From: Phaseolus vulgaris
Taxonomy: Eukaryota > Streptophyta > Magnoliopsida > Fabales > Fabaceae
NCBI RefSeq assembly: GCF_000499845.2
Contig: NC_023758.2
Location: forward strand, 24,897,520 to 24,961,519
DNA: 64,000 nucleotides
Reading direction: 5' to 3'
Of this stretch, positions 34,501 to 46,850 are shown piece after piece (within the stretch, counting starts at the first letter, position 1; every line of letters starts with the position of its first letter). Both the position numbers and the translations under genes were made by a program. The notes beneath the pieces were generated by a model. It saw nothing but the letters and a program-made list of their open reading frames with translations, had not been told where the DNA came from and searched no databases.

Positions 34501-37500
34501 TTTTTAACTCCCTGAAACGTGTGAGAGTGAGTAACTGCAAGCATCATCTGATAGTCGGGTCATTCATAACTCATGAGTAAGGACCGAAGTCAAGAACATG
34601 TCACCTGTACAGCATGCACAAAAGAATATACATACAAAGCCTTCTCAGAACAGAGCAAAATGTACAATTGCTTTGCTGTTGCATCTTCAGTACGATTCCC
34701 TTCTCTCGAATCTAAACCATCTTTTGTAACCGATCCTGTGACTGGTTCTCCTAGTCCATCTGTATTGCATAGTACAAAGTTTTACTCTTTTTAGTCAGAT
34801 CCTTCACTGCTATAAGAAAACAACATTGGAATTTGAATCCTAAACACAATAAGAAGAATTTAGATCATTGATAAATTAAATCAACATATTTTGACATCTG
34901 ATCATTTTTTCAAGTGTGCAAACTCTTACCCAACACTTGCATATATATGGCTTTAGAGGGCTTCTTAGGGTGAATAGCTCCAGTGTTGAATGAGTTTCCA
35001 GTTTCACCATCTAGTGCTAGAACAGATGAGTCCTTTGTTACAACTATTAAAATGTTTTTCTCAAAACCAAGCAAACTGCAGGTTTTAAACTGCAAAGAGA
35101 CGATACTGGAGGAAATTTCACTTGCAATATTTTTCCGGTATAACAAAGATGGATCATCTATGTTAATGACTGAAACCTGTAACAAAATGGTTCATTATCA
35201 CATAAATTAGCACTACGAATATATTAAAACAACTGTACACTCAAATCAAAGATCCTAAAATAGAAAGTTTCACACTAACAGATTCTCGTTTAAGCAACAA
35301 TATGACAATTAGTTATCATTATCACCCAAATATATGATCATCATCAGTGATAGAATTGATATTCTGGGCTTCTTAAGTTGCTTAAAGCAGTGACAGAGTG
35401 TTGTCTGTTTCAGTGCTAATGTGTTCAATGATCCTTGTTAACTCCAATGGATCTTAAAGTTATAAGATAGTTTACTCGCATTAATCAATGCTTCCATATA
35501 ATTAAAAGTGTCTTTGAAAAACTTCCATCACATTGAAGGACAATCTAGAGTGCAAGGAGGATTGGTGTTGAATGGCCAATTAAACTTGTTTCTGTAGAAC
35601 AGCGTGAACAACACATCTCCAAATTCAAAAAGTGAAGAAAGAAAACTAGAAAAATATCTCACATTTCCTTGGTCAGAACCAACAGCAAGATGCCTTGAGT
35701 TATGATCTATGTTCATGCAAATTACAGCACCACTAGTTTTTACGAGTTTCATACTGTGGATTACATGGTCAGTCCCTTTCTTTGTACCTCCTGTAAAGAG
35801 GAATGGAAATGTAAGTCACTATCAACTAAAATGAGAAGTCTGTGCTTGTTTAATAACTAAGTATTTAGTATTGAAGTGAGTAAGTAACATTCTATAGAAT
35901 ACCAGTAAGAGACATGAAGTTGTTGGATGCATAAGGTTTAGGTTTGAATTTGTAGATACGAACCTGCAGATCATATAATCATATCATACTTACTATAAAA
36001 TAAGCATGGGTGACTAGAATTTAAAAGGGAAAATATCACTTTCACAAAATTCATAATTGAACGAAACTCACCATCCCACTTTGGTCACCAGAAACAAGAA
36101 GTGAAGATTTGCTATCAAAATATAATTCCGTCAAGGGTACACCACTTAAAGAAACATCATTTTCAGCCTGCAATAAGATGAAGGAAGCAGAAAAAACAAT
36201 AACTATGTGTAAAAGAGAAAGTTATCACTTTCTACGGTTGCTAATACATTAGAAAGAAAATAGCTGTGCCTTTAATATTCCTAGAGTAGGAACTAAAAAA
36301 ACCAAGAGAAATGCTAGCAATGCACTGTTTAAAATACTCTTTTGAACACACTTGTTGTAATTGATTGAAAATCTAAAATTTGTGGGTCTGAATTCTTATT
36401 CAATGAGTCTCTACCATGACTTTATAGCTTACAATAAATCTTAACCAATAATAAGAGGTGTGCTTAAAGAGAATTTTTTTAGAGTATGTTGCTATTACTC
36501 TTCAAAAAATTAATAGTGACACAAACGTACAACATACTGGAGTTGGAGTCTTCGGAAGTCGAAGCCTATTTTGTTCTAGGTTCTTCTAAGCATGCTTTTA
36601 AATATTCCTATTATTCTATCACTATTTCAATATGACTTCAAAAAATCACTATTTCTGGGCATATAAGCGGACTGGTTTATTTACAAACATGAAAACTGTC
36701 TACTTTCTGAATGGGAAAACATAAACTCTTTCTGATGCTACCTTATTCAATAAAGGGAAAACATGCCCATTTTATAGGCATGTTTTTCCAAAAACAAATT
36801 GAAATATAATGCTATTTTTGGGCAATTCTTTCTTACCACTCAAATGTAATAAAGCTAACATTTGGACACAAGCTTATTGCTTTGGATAAAATTAGTACCT
36901 GTTGCTTTAACTGCAAAATTGGGGTGAAAAAGGGACATGACGCATCCCAAAAAGTTATGGCTCCATTACTGTGTCCAGTTATGTACAAGTTTCTAAAGTT
37001 CGAAAATCCGGTGAAATTGGCAGAACTGAAGTTAATCCCATCTTTGAGATTTGTTTCAATGGGAATAAGCGGTGGATAATTCTTGACCAGTTGGCTGTAA
37101 TACTACATGACCAAAAAGAAAAAATTAATAATGTAAAATCAATAGAATTAGACTGTCAAAATAATTAATATATATTTGATGCAGTAACAAAACAGTTTTA
37201 CTATCCCATTACCTCGTCTTCAGAACTAAACACATTGGGATTGTTGGAGATGAATTTTGCTGTAGTGATCCTTGAATCTGCCAGTGGTAACTTCACAAAC
37301 ACTTCCTTTGGCAGTGAAGGAGTGGACTTAGACTGGCTTTGCAATAGATATCTTTCAATCAAATTATCATCATATAGATATACATTCCCTGATTTCCCAA
37401 GCAAAATTAAATAATTTTGTCTCTGCTTGCTTGAGGTTGATATGATCTCCATGTCAATAGACCCTTCTGACAAATGAAGTCCCATCTTAATTGTGCGAGA

Positions 37501-40500
37501 TTCTGTATGCTCATTCAACAGCACTACCTGTTTCATTTCATGCTGATTAGTGGTAGCTATTTAAATCACAAAATCAAGCTTAGCTCAAGTTCATCAAACC
37601 AATTCAATGCAAAGTAAACCATCCAAATCACAAATTTGTTTTAATACGTGAACAAGCCAAGATACATATTTTAATAATATAGGCACAGTATTCAAATACC
37701 TGCAAGAAGTTTGAAGGGGCATGACCAGAACCTCCCATAATGTATAGTCGACTGGCCCTTCCTTCAGCATAAATCCATTTTACTGATCTTATGGAAGTTT
37801 TGTCAGATTTATATCCTAAGTTAAACTTGAACATTGGAGTATTTTGACTACTATTATCAGCTGCTAAACTATTTCCTGTGTTTAGAGAAGGGATGCTCCA
37901 AATTAAGAGTTCTCCATTGTTGTACCCTACAACCACCTTACTTCCGAATGGACATACCCAACATGCAGAAGACACTTTCTTTGTTTCATTATACTGTACA
38001 TGTAACATTCTTCCTCCAGTTCTAAATATGGACCTGCTTTCTTGAATATCCCATAATATTATTTGCCCATTTTTAAAGATTATGAGAACTCTGCGTTGAA
38101 CACACAAGAGGACAAAAAGTTGGAAACTTTTTAGATAAGAAAAATTTGATCAAGTGAAGCTAGCAAGCACCAAATTAGTTGTAAATAAATGTCCTAAAAG
38201 AAGGCTTCTTGGCCAATCACCTCTGACTCTCGGCTGCTGGTTGAGGCAGTACGTGTGTGACAACAGTATCATCAGATTCTTCTGTTGAATTTCCTAAAAA
38301 ATGACAAGAAGCTATGTCTAAGAAAGTACTCATTATTTATTTACATGTTTTTTCAATCGAACTGCTGGTTTAGAAATTCAACAATATAAAAAGTTTTTCA
38401 TCTAACAAGGAAAAAGACCAAAAATTGCACCAAATCTTACCATAGGAAGCTAAAAGGGGTATGGAGTATTTCATCCTTACCAAATGCCATGGTTCTTGAT
38501 CAAGACTCAAAACTGCAATATTACCATTAGAAAATCCAATGTACCTGCAAATTGATACACATGCTCATAACTTCTGGTGCTTCTACCAAATTTAATTTCT
38601 CGACAGCTTATTTCCAAGTACACTGAAAAACTTACATGAAGAGGCTATGTTGAAGAACCGAAAAACAGGTGATTTCTTCTTTAACAATGAACACATCAAT
38701 GAGCAGTTTCTTGTCTATGTCCCAAACCTATATGTGAAATATCTTTATTGCCATATATTTTCTGAATAACTTCTGTTTGAACATTATTATTGACATGGTG
38801 AATCTTAATAGTGAAACTCTGCCTAGTAATGAAATGCAGAGGTAACTTGAAAGTTGAAATATATATAAGAAATATAAGCTCGTCCATAGATACACTTGCC
38901 TCAATATGATTATTGAAAGATACGTTTATAAGGATGCCTTGGTTCTGAATGAACTGCATAGAAATATTAATTACATTAGTAATGTTAGTGCATAGAAAAA
39001 TAAAATCTTTCACGGCATCAAAGAAAGCAATGAGCCATTTGAAATGATAAGAGCAAAAAATTGGTTAGGAAAAAGAAAGGAAATATAACCTGTAAAAATT
39101 TGCTAGGCACTGCCTCTCTAGATTCAAGTAGGACTTGGGCATTATCTTTTCCAAATAGTTTAATCCGACCATCCCTTAAAAAAATCTCAACAAAAATCAG
39201 TTTCAAGCATAAATTCAGCAAAATACTTGAGTTGTTGTAACATATTTTTCTGTTAATTAAATGTCATAAAAGACAGTTTACATAAAAAAATTGACAAAGG
39301 GTGAACATACTTGGTGGAAAGAGCAAGTATCTTCTGAATATTATCATAGGCAAACTTGGTACCACCAGATGGTACCCCTTGATGAAATACCAAACGTGGT
39401 TCTACATCACTAGCTTTTAACCCATCCACTGAATTTCCAACAGCCTGCAACACAAATTTACAACTGGGATTTTTAGTTTTCAAGTTGCATGCATCCTACA
39501 TGAAGTTCACAAATTTTTCTTGTTGCATGTCTTTGTTGCTACAGGTTTATTGACTAATAATTATATGACAAATATTACCATTTAATCTAATTTGGGCTTA
39601 AATTAAAATTAATCGTGTAAATGTTAAATTTTATGTGAACGTGCTGCGGGAAGTGTAGAGATTTTGATGAAATAGCGTTTGTCTTTGGCTCTTGGATATG
39701 TTTCAAATTCAAAATGAAATTATTTGGTAAGAAAAGGACCAAGCATTAAATTAGCTCATGCAAAAACTTGCATTGCATGCACAGTGCTTCACTGCCACGA
39801 TTCTTCTGACTTCTGATTTCTGAGGTTCCCTCCACCCTCGGGCCTTGGATTCTTGCTGGCTAATCTAAGGGAACATAACGGTCTCTTATGGGTCCACACT
39901 AACACCTTTCTCGTTAAAATCGACCAGAGTTATATATCATATACAACAAATTTATGATTATTATCCTCTAATCATTATTGATATAACTTTAAAATTAATT
40001 GTTGTATAATTTGGTATCAGAATTATTTATAGTTTGTTGGAGGTTACCTTGTGGCAACATACATAAATATATAATTTCATCCAACAATCTCGATGTAAGA
40101 GGTAAGAGAAATGTGTTAAAGATCCTATATCAACTAAAAATTATAATATTTCATAGAAACTCATTTTATAAACTTATTTTATTAGATTAGGTTAGAGTTT
40201 TAAATTCCACAAGTGAATAAACTTGCACATAATATTTTGTGATTGAATCATCCGGTAAAACTATTTTATATTATTGGTGTACAGTGTTAAAATTAACATT
40301 TTGCCTTGGGTTGGTAAATAGGACAATATCTTAAACTATCTCTATACTTGCATTGTATTAATGAAAAAGATCACACACAAACAATGTTCTGATACGATCA
40401 CCTAATCCTTTTATTTCCATTTCAGTTTTACTCCATCCCTTGGACACAAAACCAATAACAATTTCATCACAAAGAAACAGAGTACACATGAGGTCAATCA

Positions 40501-40850
40501 TTTTAATAAATTCTGAAGTAAAAGTATACCGATTCTGAATTTCAATCATTTACGTAAAATCAAATATGTATCTAGAAATCGTGTTTGGTTCCTCGTTTGA
40601 AGTCATAATCTATTGAACTGAAGAAAACTCTGTTTCTAGTAGTTTAGTTCAAACAACTGTTCCGAGATTTCAATTGAAAAACTAATCGACACAAAAGAAA
40701 AGTAGAAGAAAACTAAGGTCTGGTTGGGAAGAAATAAAAAGCGATGAGTGCATGAAGCAAAGTAGAGCGGTTTGAGAAAAGGAAGTAGAGGCATAGAAAT
40801 TGAGTTACCTTCTTTATGGATGCTTTCTCCACGAGTTTCTTCACGAACAT
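31562..40850 (-). CDS. Tomosyn-like WD40 protein with C-terminal R-SNARE-like coil (syntaxin-binding/Lgl family)
   Basis: 24 exons join in frame to 1052 residues. They are: 40809-40850, 39311-39444, 39090-39174, 38900-38953, 38636-38727, 38441-38544, 38221-38293, 37700-38090, 37213-37527, 36899-37102, 36072-36167, 35903-35963, 35663-35790, 34930-35176, 34605-34759, 34387-34511, 33934-34057, 33794-33852, 33505-33601, 33239-33425, 32874-32975, 32630-32751, 31782-31841 and 31562-31663. It starts MFVKKLVEKASIKK. WD-like repeats span about residues 50-750 (DGRIKLFGKD, VWDIDKKLL, NGQIILWDI, NGAITFWDAS, SGDQSGMVRIYKF). A basic linker includes IKKKYGFSSSSN. The last two exons encode the SNARE-like coil (LHENTWKLQGTNLRAREMQD, FSSLAKQVLRTAE). 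Family members bind syntaxins and restrain exocytosis by occupying the R-SNARE position; here that role is inferred. The intron after exon 4 has a GC donor. Confidence 0.9.
38897..38902 (-). other. GC-AG splice donor after exon 4 of the tomosyn-like gene
   Basis: The exon ends ...attGAG and the intron begins GCAAGT, the strong context typical of non-canonical GC donors. Joining to the acceptor tatag at 38728 restores NHIE-VWDIDKK, a normal WD repeat strand. No nearby GT gives an in-frame junction. Confidence 0.7.
39990..40215. repeat. Possible decayed solo LTR in tomosyn intron 1
   Basis: Within the 1.36-kb first intron, text such as tttggtatcagaattattta and gatcctatatcaactaaaaa resembles common legume LTR/primer-site sequence. 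No second copy or coding part was seen, so this is only a likely repeat. Confidence 0.3.
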
Positions 40851-42278
40851 GGTTGAAGAATCTGAGAGTGAGAATAGAAAATAAATTGAAGCAAATAAAG
40901 AGAGAAAGTGAGTGATGTTAAAATGTGCTTTGTGATAACCGAAAACAGAGAGAGTTGTAGTTTAGTGTTTGAGCAACTAGCACATAGCAGTTGGTTTGTT
41001 TATTTTGGTTTCTCTCTCTCTCTTATAGGAGGATATTGGACCAAACGAAAACGCTTGTTAGCAGAAGACAGTTAATAAATTGTGGTACGACAAAGTAACC
41101 AACGGTTAGGATCATACTATATGACCTTTGCTTACCCTTTCAATCAAACAAAAGACAAAATCTAGGAATAAACAAATGTTTGAGAAACAGCACTGTTAAA
41201 ACTAGGAACAAACAATGACGTCGTTTGTTCGGAAAGTTTACCGTTTTCATCAGAGGTTGACGCACACGTAGCAGGAGAAGATTTCCATGTTGGTCCCACC
41301 ACTGGTACGTGGCACCACCCAAACGAGTTTGCTTCTTCTTTTTGAATTTTCATTCTTTTATCTATTAACAATCACAATTTTCTTCGAAGTATAATTATTT
41401 TATATTATTGTATAATAATAACTATAATTTTTTATTTTAAGTCAATAGGTGTGTGTTATAATCTGAAACAGTGCACCTTCCCACCAACCCCTCTCCCATA
41501 TAGGAAGGGAATTGTAATATTAAATACAAATTAAGAGATGTCCATAATAGAGTAGCAGAGGGTGAGATATCACAATCACTTATTTGTTAACATATTTTTA
41601 AATCAAATTAATTTCGTAAAATGAATTTTAAGCCTTTAATCCTCTTTAATTCGAATAATGAATTTCCGTATAAATTCTTTTGTCTAACCCAATTTACCTA
41701 AAATTACATTAACTTGTATTTTAACTTGAATCTAGATTATTCAACTTAATTACATGATGCAATGTGATTTACATATAAGGATGGCAAAAAACATAAATTG
41801 AATAATACCTTGCTTAAGTTCGTTTTATGTTGAAAAATTTAAGATTCGAACTTCACATGTTATTTTTCTTATTGGTTAGAATCATTTTTTTTAGTTCTCT
41901 CTTCATATTTAAGTTTTTAGATAAACATCACCTATCTCAAAATAGGGTAATTATCTAATAATTTAATTAAATATAGTTATTGATATTTGTTATAGATATC
42001 ATGTACTCGTTAAGTATTTAAAAAACATTCAACATGGATGGTATAAGATTATTCTTGAACATTTATTCACGTTTTTATAAAATAATTTAATACTTTTGGA
42101 TGAAGTTCCATAATAAAGTATGATCTTTAATTGTTTAGTATACAAATGAAGTTATAGACAATAATAAACAATGGACATACATAACTGGAAGCACAATAAT
42201 TGAGGCATATTGATGGACCTACAAACGGGCCAGGGGATGCACCCGAAGACAATGAAACGGTGTCCCAATCCAAAGCGA
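40851..42278. other. Tomosyn promoter region and AT-rich spacer
   Basis: The 5' leader and promoter of the minus-strand tomosyn-like gene should lie in the first few hundred bases. A (CT)n run at about 41010-41024 lies about 165 bp upstream of the ATG, as is common in plant leaders and core promoters. The remainder is AT-rich with no gene recognised. Confidence 0.45.
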
Positions 42279-42645
42279 TTTTTGCGTTCTGCAACCCCAT
42301 AAAACTCAATTGCACCCTAATACTCCTTACTAAAAGGCAAAAATACCCCTTATATTTACATTTAACTTACTTCTCTCTTTTTTCTCCCCCACTCTTCTTC
42401 TATCATCCGCGTTGTACCCCATGCACCCTTGAGAAATTTCTTCCTCTGTTGTAAATGGGAAAGGCTACGATCGAACTCCCATTGAAGAGGTAAGTTTTAA
42501 GGTGTATTTTTGTTCTCTATAGTTTTATTTACCATTTGGTTTTTAGATCTATAACGTATATATATTTTAAATTATGCAATTCAAAATGTATATATTAATT
42601 TTTTTTTAAATATTGGTTGATTGTTTGTTATTATTTGTAAATATA

Positions 42646-43500
42646 TGACTAAGACTAGAGGTGAATCATCATTTCAAGCGCAAGCTAGGTAAAGATCAAC
42701 AATGTTAGTACGTAAAAGAGACAGGGAACAAGTTGTCACCGTTGTCATTGATGAAGAAATTGGAGTAGCATTTCTTTGAGGACCTACTGATACCTCGTTG
42801 TTGCATAGTTACGCTTATTCTGTGGCAAGTAAACTATGGAAGGGCAAGCATCAAGGGGAACTGAAGTTGGTCTCCCACGGATGCAAACTCAATAAGTTTG
42901 AGATCTCTCATCCTCAAATTGAGGTTATGATGCTTAACATTAAGTTTTCACCACTGTACAACCTTAGTTATGAGACCGCTGATAAAAGTCTCATATCAGT
43001 CTTTTTCGAGAGGTGTCATCGTGACACCAACAATTTTTACCTCTTTGTCGGTGATATGACTATCACATGTGTTTGCAGTGCTCCGTCTCTCCATTATGGG
43101 ACAATTTTGAACGTATATGACATCGGATTCACATCAACATCATCATTGTTGGTTGGGTTTCTTGGGGTAGATTTTGGTAATGTCGTGACAGAGTAGAGGG
43201 AGTATCCCCGTGCCCACTTCCAATTGAGCTAGTTGCACAAGGTGTATGAGGAGTCCATCGTACACCACATGTGGGAGTTAGTAGCTCAAGCTTATTTGTT
43301 GAATCTAGTTGGATACACAATTTTTTCTAATAAAATTACGATATCGGTTATGTGTCGTACTTGTCGCTATTCGAAAATTTAAGGATGTGTGGTAGGAATG
43401 TCTAGGGAGCTGCCGCACCCACCCACATGTAGGACCAATTGCAGGGTACTTGCTTTCCATAGACAAAGAAGTTAGGAGGTTATGTCACATTGTTACAAGA
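42646..43500 (+). pseudogene. Plant mobile domain (MAIN-like/PP7-long-form type) protein, N-terminal part
   Basis: The frame starts MTKTRGESSFQAQAR, a start common in PMD proteins, and hits early stops. The central block is SLISVFFERCHRDTNNFYLF followed by VGDMTITCVCSAPSLHYG, the diagnostic PMD region where family members have 'W.P..HTF....GEMTITL.DVA...GL'. After a stop at 43194, other text continues: LHKVYEESIVHHMWELVAQA, then YLLNLVGYTIFSN. At least three stops disrupt it. PMD proteins occur both as host genes and inside transposons; I cannot assign a function here. Confidence 0.7.
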
Positions 43501-43628
43501 AAATAATACACATAATTTGAACAATTTAGATTTTTTTTCAACTTAATATATAAATAATATTTAGTTCATAATGGATCATAATAAATATATGAACATTTCT
43601 CGTAGATGAGGATCAAGGATATCACTCT

Positions 43629-43947
43629 TGTTGGGAAAAACGGGTAATTTTCCCACTAAAACAAAACCCTAACAGAGCTACCCGACAAATAATATTGAAT
43701 AAATAAAGCGGAATAATAAAAGAGATAAAGAGGAAAAAACACACCCGAAAATTGTTAACGGAGTTCGGCCTATTTAGCCTAATCTCCGATCACAGCAAAA
43801 ACAGCTCACTTTTATTATTATGAGAGAAGATATTACAAATTGGGATATATAACAGTGAAGGAGAAGAGTTTAATTTATAACCCTCAAACCTCCTTCCCAA
43901 ACAATGAACCCACCGATGTGGGACTTGGAATTAAGCCAAAATCAACA
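43629..43947 (-). repeat. 3' LTR of the young copia element
   Basis: Plus-strand ends are tgttgggaaa and aaatcaaca, so both termini are TG...CA. 319 bp, with no difference seen from the right-hand LTR. On the minus strand ccaaggtggagatt, a copia-type polypurine tract, directly precedes it. Confidence 0.92.
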
Positions 43948-44081
43948 AATCTCCACCTTGGCTTAATTTCAAGTCCCACCTAAAACAAATCTTCTCACAA
44001 CATAACAAAAAACAAACTTTACAGTGCTTCAAATTTGCGCCTCCGGGCGCCAACTTCAAATGTGCAAAATATTAACCAAGT

Positions 44082-46772
44082 CTAAACAATATTCAAACTT
44101 GGCCCTTGTAACCACCTTGCCTTGTAGCGAACATCTTCTTTATTAGAAAATTCTTCTTTCTTTGCAAATACCCATTTGCACCCAATTGCCTTCTTACCTT
44201 TTGGTAATTGTGCCAACTTCCACGTCTTGTTCTTCTTCAAAGACTGCATCTCCTCTTCCATCGCACCCGCCCAATTACCACTCTCTGAACTCAGAATGGC
44301 TTTTGGGTAAGTGGATGGAATGTCATCAACAACGGGAAGTGCATAGGCAACCATATCCATGAAACGAGCAGGCTTCTGAATATCTCGTCTCTGTCTTCTA
44401 ACTGCAATTGGCGCTGATTGTTGTTGAGATTCTTGGGTAGGAACCTCTTCCTCATCTGACTCTTCTTCTGCCATAGGAGAGTCACTTGTGGTATTTCGTG
44501 TTGGGATCACCACTGTCGGCTCAAACTCCACCTGCTTCCGAACACACTCCACCTGTTGTGGAGTACTATCAGCTCCTTCTGGATTTACCTTCTTTAACAT
44601 GGCAGATTCATCAAAGGTAACATCCCTGCTGATAATCGTCTTCTTTGCCTCTAGACACCACAAACGGTATCCCTTCACTCCAGGACTAAAGCCCATGAAA
44701 AGAGCTTTCTTTGCCCGTGGATCCAACTTTGATTCAATCACATGATAATATGCAATAGAACCAAAAACATGCAAAGAATCATAATCAGTTGCAGGTTTTC
44801 CAGACCATACCTCTAACGGGGTTTTGCCATCTATAGCAGATGATGGCAAACGATTGACGAGATGTTGAGCGTATGTCACAGCCTCAGCCCAAAACTCTCT
44901 GCCTAACTCAGCATTAGACAACATACAACGAACTTTCTCCACAAGTATCTTGTTCATACGCTCCGACACCCCATTCTGCTGTGGTGTTTTTCTAACAGTG
45001 AAGTGCCGAACTATGCCACAATCTTGACATACCTTCAGGAACGGATCACTCTTGTATTCTCCTCCATTGTCTGTTCGGAGAACCTTAATCTTCCTTCCTG
45101 TCTGGTTTTCAACTTCAGCTTTCCACTTAAGGAAAATTTCAAGCACATCATTTTTGTTCTTCATAGTAAACACCCAAACTCTCCTGGAAAAATCATCCAC
45201 AAAAGTGACAAAATAATGCCTACCTCCGATTGACGGAGTCTTGGCAGGTCCCCACACATCTGAATGCACATAATCCAGAATACCCTTGGTATTGTGAATT
45301 GCAGTGCCAAACTTCACTCTTCGTTGTTTTCCCAGAACACAATGCTCACAAAATTCAAGTTTGCAAGCCTTCGTACCTTTCAACAATCCCTGCTTGGTAA
45401 GAATTTGCAAGGATTTCTCTCCAGCATGTCCCAACCTCATATGCCACAACTTCGTTGCCTCAGCATCCTTCTTAGAGCTAGAAGTTTCTGCCGCTACTGT
45501 CCCCACCACTGTACTACCTTGATAGTAATACAAATTGTTCTTTATCACGCCTTTCAACATCACCAGTGCTCCCGAAGTTGCTTTAAGAATTCCATCTCGC
45601 ATCGTCACAACTAGGCCTTTAGATTCTAAAGCCCCCAATGAGATGAGATTCTTCTTCAACTTTGGCACGTACCGTACATCCCGCAAAATTCTGGTGGATC
45701 CATCATGATTCCGCAGCTTGATTGAACCTATCCCAGCTGTCTTACATGGATTATCATTACCCATGTAAACAACCCCGCCATCGAGTTCTTGAAAATCAAA
45801 GAACCATTCCCGAATGGGACACATGTGATAAGTACAACCTGAATCCAATATCCACTCATCTGGATACGATGATGCTGAAAGCGAGACAATTAAAGAGATA
45901 TCTGATTCCACGTCACTTTTGCATTCTGCAACATTTGCATCTTGTGGAGTCTTCCCTTTCTTCTGCAGTTTTGGACAGTCTTTCTTCCAGTGTCCTTTCT
46001 CATGACAGAAAGCACACTCATCTTTGGCAACGACTCGACCTTTAGACTTAGACATCCCTCTTCTCTCCTTTGTTTGACTTTGCTGACGACCTCTTGCCAC
46101 CAATGCTTCTTCTGATGTCGTTGATTTGGTTCTCATCTTATCCTGCTTTCTTAATTCATGACTATATAAAGCAGAACAAACAGCATCTAACGACACATTC
46201 TCCTTCCCGTGAAGGAGCGTAGTCTCCAAATGTTCAAATTCATCAGGAAGAGATGATAACAACATCAAAGCCAAATCCTCATCCTCAAACTTCACATCTA
46301 AATTCAACAGGTCTGCTACTAATTGATTAAACATAGTGATGTGTGCATTCATAGTAGTACCTTGTTGGTAGTCAAATCGGAACAACCTTTTCTTCATCAG
46401 GAGCTTGTTCTGACCACTCTTCTTCAGAAACTTGTCCTCCAATGCCTTCCACAGTTTGTGTGCAGAAGTCTCGTTTTTTACAGCGTACTTCTGCTCTCTG
46501 GACAGGCAGGATCGAATAGTTCCGCATGCCAACCGGTTGATGATGCTCCAATCTTTCTCCTCTACCTCTTTTGGTTTCTCTCCTTCAATAGCAATATCAA
46601 GACCCTGCTGAAAAAGAGAGTCCAAGACCTCTCCTTGCCACATGCCAAAATGTCCAGTGCCATCAAATATTTCCACCGCCAATTTCAAGGTGGACACCGG
46701 GAACCTCGACCATGATGAAGAGGAGCCCGACACTCTGGATACATCCTTGGCTTCTTCTTCTTGATTTGCCAT
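44082..46772 (-). CDS. Copia Gag-protease-integrase polyprotein, RT deleted
   Basis: An open 896-residue frame starting at the ATG 65 bases after the primer site. Gag has a UBN2-type domain (about 30-210) and the zinc knuckle CAFCHEKGHWKKDC (253-266). The protease motif is WILDSGCTYHMC, with Asp310 and DSGC in place of the common DSGA. GAG-pre-integrase has LWHMRLGH (442-449) and CEHCVLGKQRRVKFG. Integrase keeps Asp504 (HSDVWGP), Asp568 (RTDNGGEY) and Glu604 (NGVSERMN). The frame enters the first part of reverse transcriptase (NKTWKLAQLPKGKKAIGCKW) and then stops after YKARWLQGPSLNIV, so the YVDD motif and RNase H are absent. The unbroken frame fits a recent insertion. Copia sub-lineage was not determined. 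Confidence 0.93.
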   Translation of the reverse strand: MANQEEEAKDVSRVSGSSSSWSRFPVSTLKLAVEIFDGTGHFGMWQGEVLDSLFQQGLDIAIEGEKPKEVEEKDWSIINRLACGTIRSCLSREQKYAVKNETSAHKLWKALEDKFLKKSGQNKLLMKKRLFRFDYQQGTTMNAHITMFNQLVADLLNLDVKFEDEDLALMLLSSLPDEFEHLETTLLHGKENVSLDAVCSALYSHELRKQDKMRTKSTTSEEALVARGRQQSQTKERRGMSKSKGRVVAKDECAFCHEKGHWKKDCPKLQKKGKTPQDANVAECKSDVESDISLIVSLSASSYPDEWILDSGCTYHMCPIREWFFDFQELDGGVVYMGNDNPCKTAGIGSIKLRNHDGSTRILRDVRYVPKLKKNLISLGALESKGLVVTMRDGILKATSGALVMLKGVIKNNLYYYQGSTVVGTVAAETSSSKKDAEATKLWHMRLGHAGEKSLQILTKQGLLKGTKACKLEFCEHCVLGKQRRVKFGTAIHNTKGILDYVHSDVWGPAKTPSIGGRHYFVTFVDDFSRRVWVFTMKNKNDVLEIFLKWKAEVENQTGRKIKVLRTDNGGEYKSDPFLKVCQDCGIVRHFTVRKTPQQNGVSERMNKILVEKVRCMLSNAELGREFWAEAVTYAQHLVNRLPSSAIDGKTPLEVWSGKPATDYDSLHVFGSIAYYHVIESKLDPRAKKALFMGFSPGVKGYRLWCLEAKKTIISRDVTFDESAMLKKVNPEGADSTPQQVECVRKQVEFEPTVVIPTRNTTSDSPMAEEESDEEEVPTQESQQQSAPIAVRRQRRDIQKPARFMDMVAYALPVVDDIPSTYPKAILSSESGNWAGAMEEEMQSLKKNKTWKLAQLPKGKKAIGCKWVFAKKEEFSNKEDVRYKARWLQGPSLNIV

Positions 46773-46836
46773 TACAAACTCAAAATATAATATTCAATAT
46801 TACAAATAATTTCAAACAACCCAAGGCGAACCTTCG

Positions 46837-46848
46837 GCTCTGATACCA
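46837..46848 (-). other. Primer-binding site of the young copia element
   Basis: The minus strand reads TGGTATCAGAGC, the standard copia site complementary to initiator Met tRNA, two bases inside the 5' LTR. Confidence 0.9.
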
Positions 46849-46850
46849 CT

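Noticed and set aside
34573..34794. A 73-residue plus-strand frame.
   Set aside because: It is the antisense of tomosyn exon 15; the minus-strand frame is continuous with neighbouring exons.
45264..46715. Several plus-strand frames of 70-130 residues.
   Set aside because: They are antisense shadows of the open copia polyprotein on the minus strand.
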